NCBI RefSeq assembly: GCF_000712295.1
Contig: NZ_JMKI01000005.1
Coordinates: 45,344-109,343, forward strand
DNA: 64,000 nt
Origin: Synergistes jonesii
Lineage (GTDB): Bacteria; Synergistota; Synergistia; Synergistales; Synergistaceae
Direction of reading: 5' to 3'
The notes under the pieces are model-generated. The model saw only the letters and a program-made list of their open reading frames with translations, made no database searches and had not been told where the DNA came from. Position 1 is the stretch's first letter; every line of letters begins with the position of its first letter. Below, one piece after another: positions 61,762-64,000 of this stretch. Made by a program: the position numbers and the translations under genes.

Positions 61762-62420
61762 ATGAACCTTTTACTTGATCTCTTTTTGACCTTTGCAAAG
61801 GTCGGCCTGTTCACCTTCGGCGGCGGATACGCCATGATCGCACTAATCGAAAACACCTGCGTGGAGAAGAAGCAGTGGATCACCCACGATGAGATGATGA
61901 CCATTACCGTCGTTGCAGAATCCACGCCGGGGCCAATCGCTATCAACTGCGCAACCTATGTAGGGTATAAGCAGAAAGGGTTCGTGGGAGCTCTGATTGC
62001 CACAGTGGGAATGATCCTCCCCTCCTTCTGCATCATTTTTGTGATATCGAAGTTTTTGGATCATTTCCTTGAGATTACCTGGATCGCACATGCTTTCCAG
62101 GGCATTAAGATCGCAGTCGGAATCCTGATCCTGGACGCTGCCATTAAGATGCTGCAGAAGATGCAAAAGAAAACGATGCCCAGGGCATTAAGATCGCAGT
62201 CGGAATCCTGATCCTGGACGCTGCCATTAAGATGCTGCAGAAGATGCAAAAGAAAACGATGCCCAGGGTGTTTATGCTCTGTGCGTTTTCGGCCATGCTG
62301 TTGATCAATATCTTCTCTGTCAGGATTTCTTCCATTATCCTGATGCTTACTGCAGGGCTGATCAGCCTGATCATCTTCATGGTCAAAAAGCCTGCCGCAA
62401 AAGGAGGTGCCGGGAAATGA
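61762..62420 (+). pseudogene. CHR-family transporter half, disrupted by an 83-bp tandem duplication
   Basis: The first 131 residues are a normal CHR half: GLFTFGGGYAMIALIENTCV and VVAESTPGPIAINCATYVGY. After LDAAIKMLQKMQKKTMPR the frame turns to ALRSQSES and stops at 62211. An exact second copy of 62101-62183 follows at 62184-62266; because 83 is not a multiple of 3 it shifts the frame. Without it the gene would read on through VFMLCAFSAMLLINIFSVRI to a stop at 62420, giving a 191-residue protein that overlaps the next CHR gene by ATGA, as in the 11-kb pair. Confidence 0.88.
62101..62266. repeat. Perfect 83-bp tandem duplication
   Basis: Copy one is 62101-62183, copy two 62184-62266, with no difference. 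Four further bases (CCAG) before each copy also match. Inside the CHR gene above. Confidence 0.95.
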
Positions 62421-62983
62421 TTCTTACGGAACTATTTATCGGCTTCCTCAAGGTCGGTTGTTTCGCTTTTGGCGGCGCATACGGTGCTATTCCTCTGATT
62501 CGTGATGTGGTTCTTTCTTATGGCTGGCTGGACGATGAGATGCTGACCTATATAATCGCTGTCAGCGAAAGCACGCCCGGGCCGATCATGGTAAACATGG
62601 CAACATATGTCGGCAGTTCGCAGGCAGGGATTCTCGGATCACTGGTTGCAACACTTGCCGTTATACTTCCATCCTTTATCACTATTCTTTTGGTGACAGC
62701 GCTTCTGACAGCCGCATTGAAGAACCCCTATGTACAGGCAGTCCTTCACGGATTAAAACCGTGCATGATCGGGATCATTCTTGCCACTGGTACATATATG
62801 ATCGTTTATCACTGCATTAGCAGTCCACTAACTGCTTCATTTGACTCGATGGCAACGATTATGACCACCGCGCTCGCCGGAGTGTACTTCGGATCACGAA
62901 AAATCATGATGAATGAGATATCTCCGATAGGATTGATAGGAATTTCGGCAGCAGCCGGTATCATTGTATTTGGACTGAAATGA
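62417..62983 (+). CDS. CHR-family (chromate-type) transporter, C-terminal half protein
   Basis: A 188-residue CHR half with GCFAFGGAYGAIPLIRDVV and VSESTPGPIMVNMATYVGSSQ (PGP core), plus five or six helices. ATG 62417 overlaps the stop of the broken partner (ATGA) and follows an AAAGGAGGTG site. It is intact, but with its partner broken a working pair would need reversal of the duplication. Confidence 0.88.
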   Translation: MILTELFIGFLKVGCFAFGGAYGAIPLIRDVVLSYGWLDDEMLTYIIAVSESTPGPIMVNMATYVGSSQAGILGSLVATLAVILPSFITILLVTALLTAALKNPYVQAVLHGLKPCMIGIILATGTYMIVYHCISSPLTASFDSMATIMTTALAGVYFGSRKIMMNEISPIGLIGISAAAGIIVFGLK

Positions 62984-62995
62984 AAGGAGAAAGCT

Positions 62996-63317
62996 ATGAA
63001 AGTCGGAATCATAAGATGAGGATTACTACCCCGGTACAACTGACTTTAAAATAATCAGAGAACGCAGAGGTGTATTTGAGGGAATCGATGGGGATATCGA
63101 GCTTGTTGGATTCTGCAATTGCGGTGGACGTCCAGGAAAAAAGGCAGTCTTTCGTGCAAGGAAGCTGGTCGAGTGCGGAGCGGATACCATAATATTTGCT
63201 TCTTGTATTCAAAAAGGCACACCGATCGGATATCCGTGTCCTTTTGCGAAAAAGATGCGGGATATTATTGAGAAGGATTTGGGCAGTAAAGTCAGACTGT
63301 TTGATTATACGCATTGA
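62996..63317 (+). pseudogene. Degraded CGGC-domain protein
   Basis: It begins MKVGIIR and then meets a TGA. In the next frame it continues EDYYPGTTDFKIIRERRGVF, with VECGADTIIFASCIQKGTPIGYPCPFAKKMRDI and FDYTH at the end, which is the CGGC family (small cytosolic Cys proteins). An 11-base loss after AGATG would explain the shift. The signature CGGCPGKK reads CGGRPGKK, so a second change hit a conserved Cys. AAAGGAG precedes the ATG; it follows the CHR pair by 12 bases. Confidence 0.7.
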
Positions 63318-63343
63318 TGTATTTATTCTCTTTTCTTTCTGTG

Positions 63344-63370
63344 GGGTAGTGTAACTTATTCTGTGTAAAC
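63344..63370. repeat. Probable terminal inverted repeat of the IS256-family element
   Basis: Read from the minus strand it begins GGTTTACACAGAATAAGTTA and ends in CACTACCC, which resembles the IR ends of IS256-family elements (TTTACACAGAA core). The other end is outside the window. Confidence 0.5.
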
Positions 63371-63497
63371 CCCTTGCCCCTGGATCGATGTAAGACATCA
63401 AAGGGTTACCGTTACTGCTTCAGTATCACCATAATGACATACGCTATCCGGGCTGTCAATGGACTGCAGCCCGGACTTTTCTTATAGGCGTTTAGGG

Positions 63498-64000
63498 CTA
63501 TTCCAGATCTCCGGGTTCTATGCGTTCCTCAAAGTAAATGCACAGCTGTGACAGAATTTTACTCCAGTCCCTGTCCCTGCCGGTCCACTTTTCAGTGATG
63601 TCCATCGTCGCAAGATAAAGGAGCTTGAAAAGGGCGTCGTCTGAGGGGAAGATCGTACGTGTTTTTGTCACTTTCCTGAGCTGCCGGTTGTAGTTCTCGA
63701 TCTGGTTTGTCGTATAGATCATCCGGCGCAGCTCATAGGGATACTTGAAATAAGCGGATAACTGAGGCCAGTTGTTCCGCCAGCTCGCTACCGAAGACGG
63801 GTATTTCGAGCCCCACTTCTCTTCAAGTCTGTCAAGCCCTTCCTCGGCCTGCTCCAGTGTAGGAGCCTGATAGACACCCTTCAAATCATTCATAAAAGCC
63901 TTAATGTCCTTGTAAGAGACGAATTTTGTCGTGTAACGGATCTGATGGACAATGCAGCGCTGGATTTCGGCCTTGGGATATACGGCGCTATCGCATCTGC
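63498..64000 (-). CDS. IS256-family (Mutator-type) transposase, C-terminal part
   Basis: At least 166 residues, running off the right edge. It contains CIVHQIR, KFVSYKDIKAFMNDLKGVYQ, LEEKWGSKYPSSVASWRNNWPQL, YPYELRRMIYTTNQIENYNRQLRKVTKTR, which is the conserved Mutator/IS256 region, including the Glu of the DDE triad in TNQIENYNRQLR. The N-terminal part and the two Asp residues are outside the window. The ending is intact (IEPGDLE, stop at 63498). Confidence 0.9.
   Translation of the reverse strand, partial: RCDSAVYPKAEIQRCIVHQIRYTTKFVSYKDIKAFMNDLKGVYQAPTLEQAEEGLDRLEEKWGSKYPSSVASWRNNWPQLSAYFKYPYELRRMIYTTNQIENYNRQLRKVTKTRTIFPSDDALFKLLYLATMDITEKWTGRDRDWSKILSQLCIYFEERIEPGDLE

Larger units (their letters stand above)
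63344..64000 (-). mobile_element. IS256-family insertion sequence, partial
   Basis: The IS end and the C-terminal part of its transposase lie in the window; the rest is cut off by the right edge. It sits just after the degraded CGGC gene. Confidence 0.75.

Overview
The window looks like a chromosome segment of an anaerobic, Gram-negative, amino-acid or carboxylate fermenting bacterium. A member of the Synergistota (Cloacibacillus-like) is my best guess. This is inferred from high GC content, a complete six-gene Rnf complex, several tripartite carboxylate transporters (TRAP and TTT), superoxide reductase, an RND pump with an outer-membrane channel, and corrinoid methyltransferase genes. No rRNA, tRNA or CRISPR array was recognised.

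Layout. 0-2.5 kb: the start of an ornithine cyclodeaminase-family gene, a TauE/SafE exporter and a flavodoxin. 2.5-10.7 kb: a replication-origin neighbourhood, all on the minus strand: superoxide reductase, dciA, mnmG, recF, dnaN, dnaA and an LmeA-like protein, with DnaA boxes in three intergenic clusters. 10.9-15.9 kb: a split CHR (chromate-type) transporter pair and a DctPQM TRAP operon. 16.1-23.8 kb: a corrinoid methyl-transfer operon: corrinoid protein, an MtmB-family methyltransferase without pyrrolysine, a URO-D methyltransferase fused to a thioredoxin-like domain, an NhaC antiporter, a RamA-like ASKHA reactivase and a MetH-activation-like protein. 24.3-30.2 kb: an M20 amidohydrolase and a YfcC transporter, divergent from a 979-residue SARP-type (BTAD/ATPase/TPR) regulator. 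30.2-35.3 kb: rnfCDGEAB. 35.6-42.7 kb: an EamA half-transporter, then a TetR-controlled RND efflux operon. 43.2-46.9 kb: a zinc uptake operon (zur, a small Cys protein, znuA, znuC, znuB and a periplasmic protein). 47.6-54.9 kb: a multi-domain lipoprotein with a papain-like centre, then a GntR regulator next to an M29-type enzyme and a TctCBA tricarboxylate transporter.

From about 55 kb to the right edge the sequence changes to an accessory region of lower GC: a frameshifted AlbA/Schlafen-type regulator, a Tn916-like integrase, an XRE regulator, a MobA/MobL relaxase, a DUF134-NifX-type regulator behind a promoter with two perfect palindromes, a CHR transporter pair in which one gene is broken by an 83-bp tandem duplication, a degraded CGGC-domain gene, and an IS256-family element running off the edge.

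The most interesting signal is regulatory. Heptamer direct repeats TTTTGCA-N4-TTTTGCA, with the 11-bp period and promoter position expected of SARP operators, occur twice in the divergent region between the SARP gene and the YfcC operon, and twice more upstream of the corrinoid methyltransferase operon. The spacing between the paired boxes is nearly identical at the two loci. This suggests one regulator controls its own gene, the transporter/amidohydrolase operon and the methyltransferase operon as a single uncharacterised catabolic unit.
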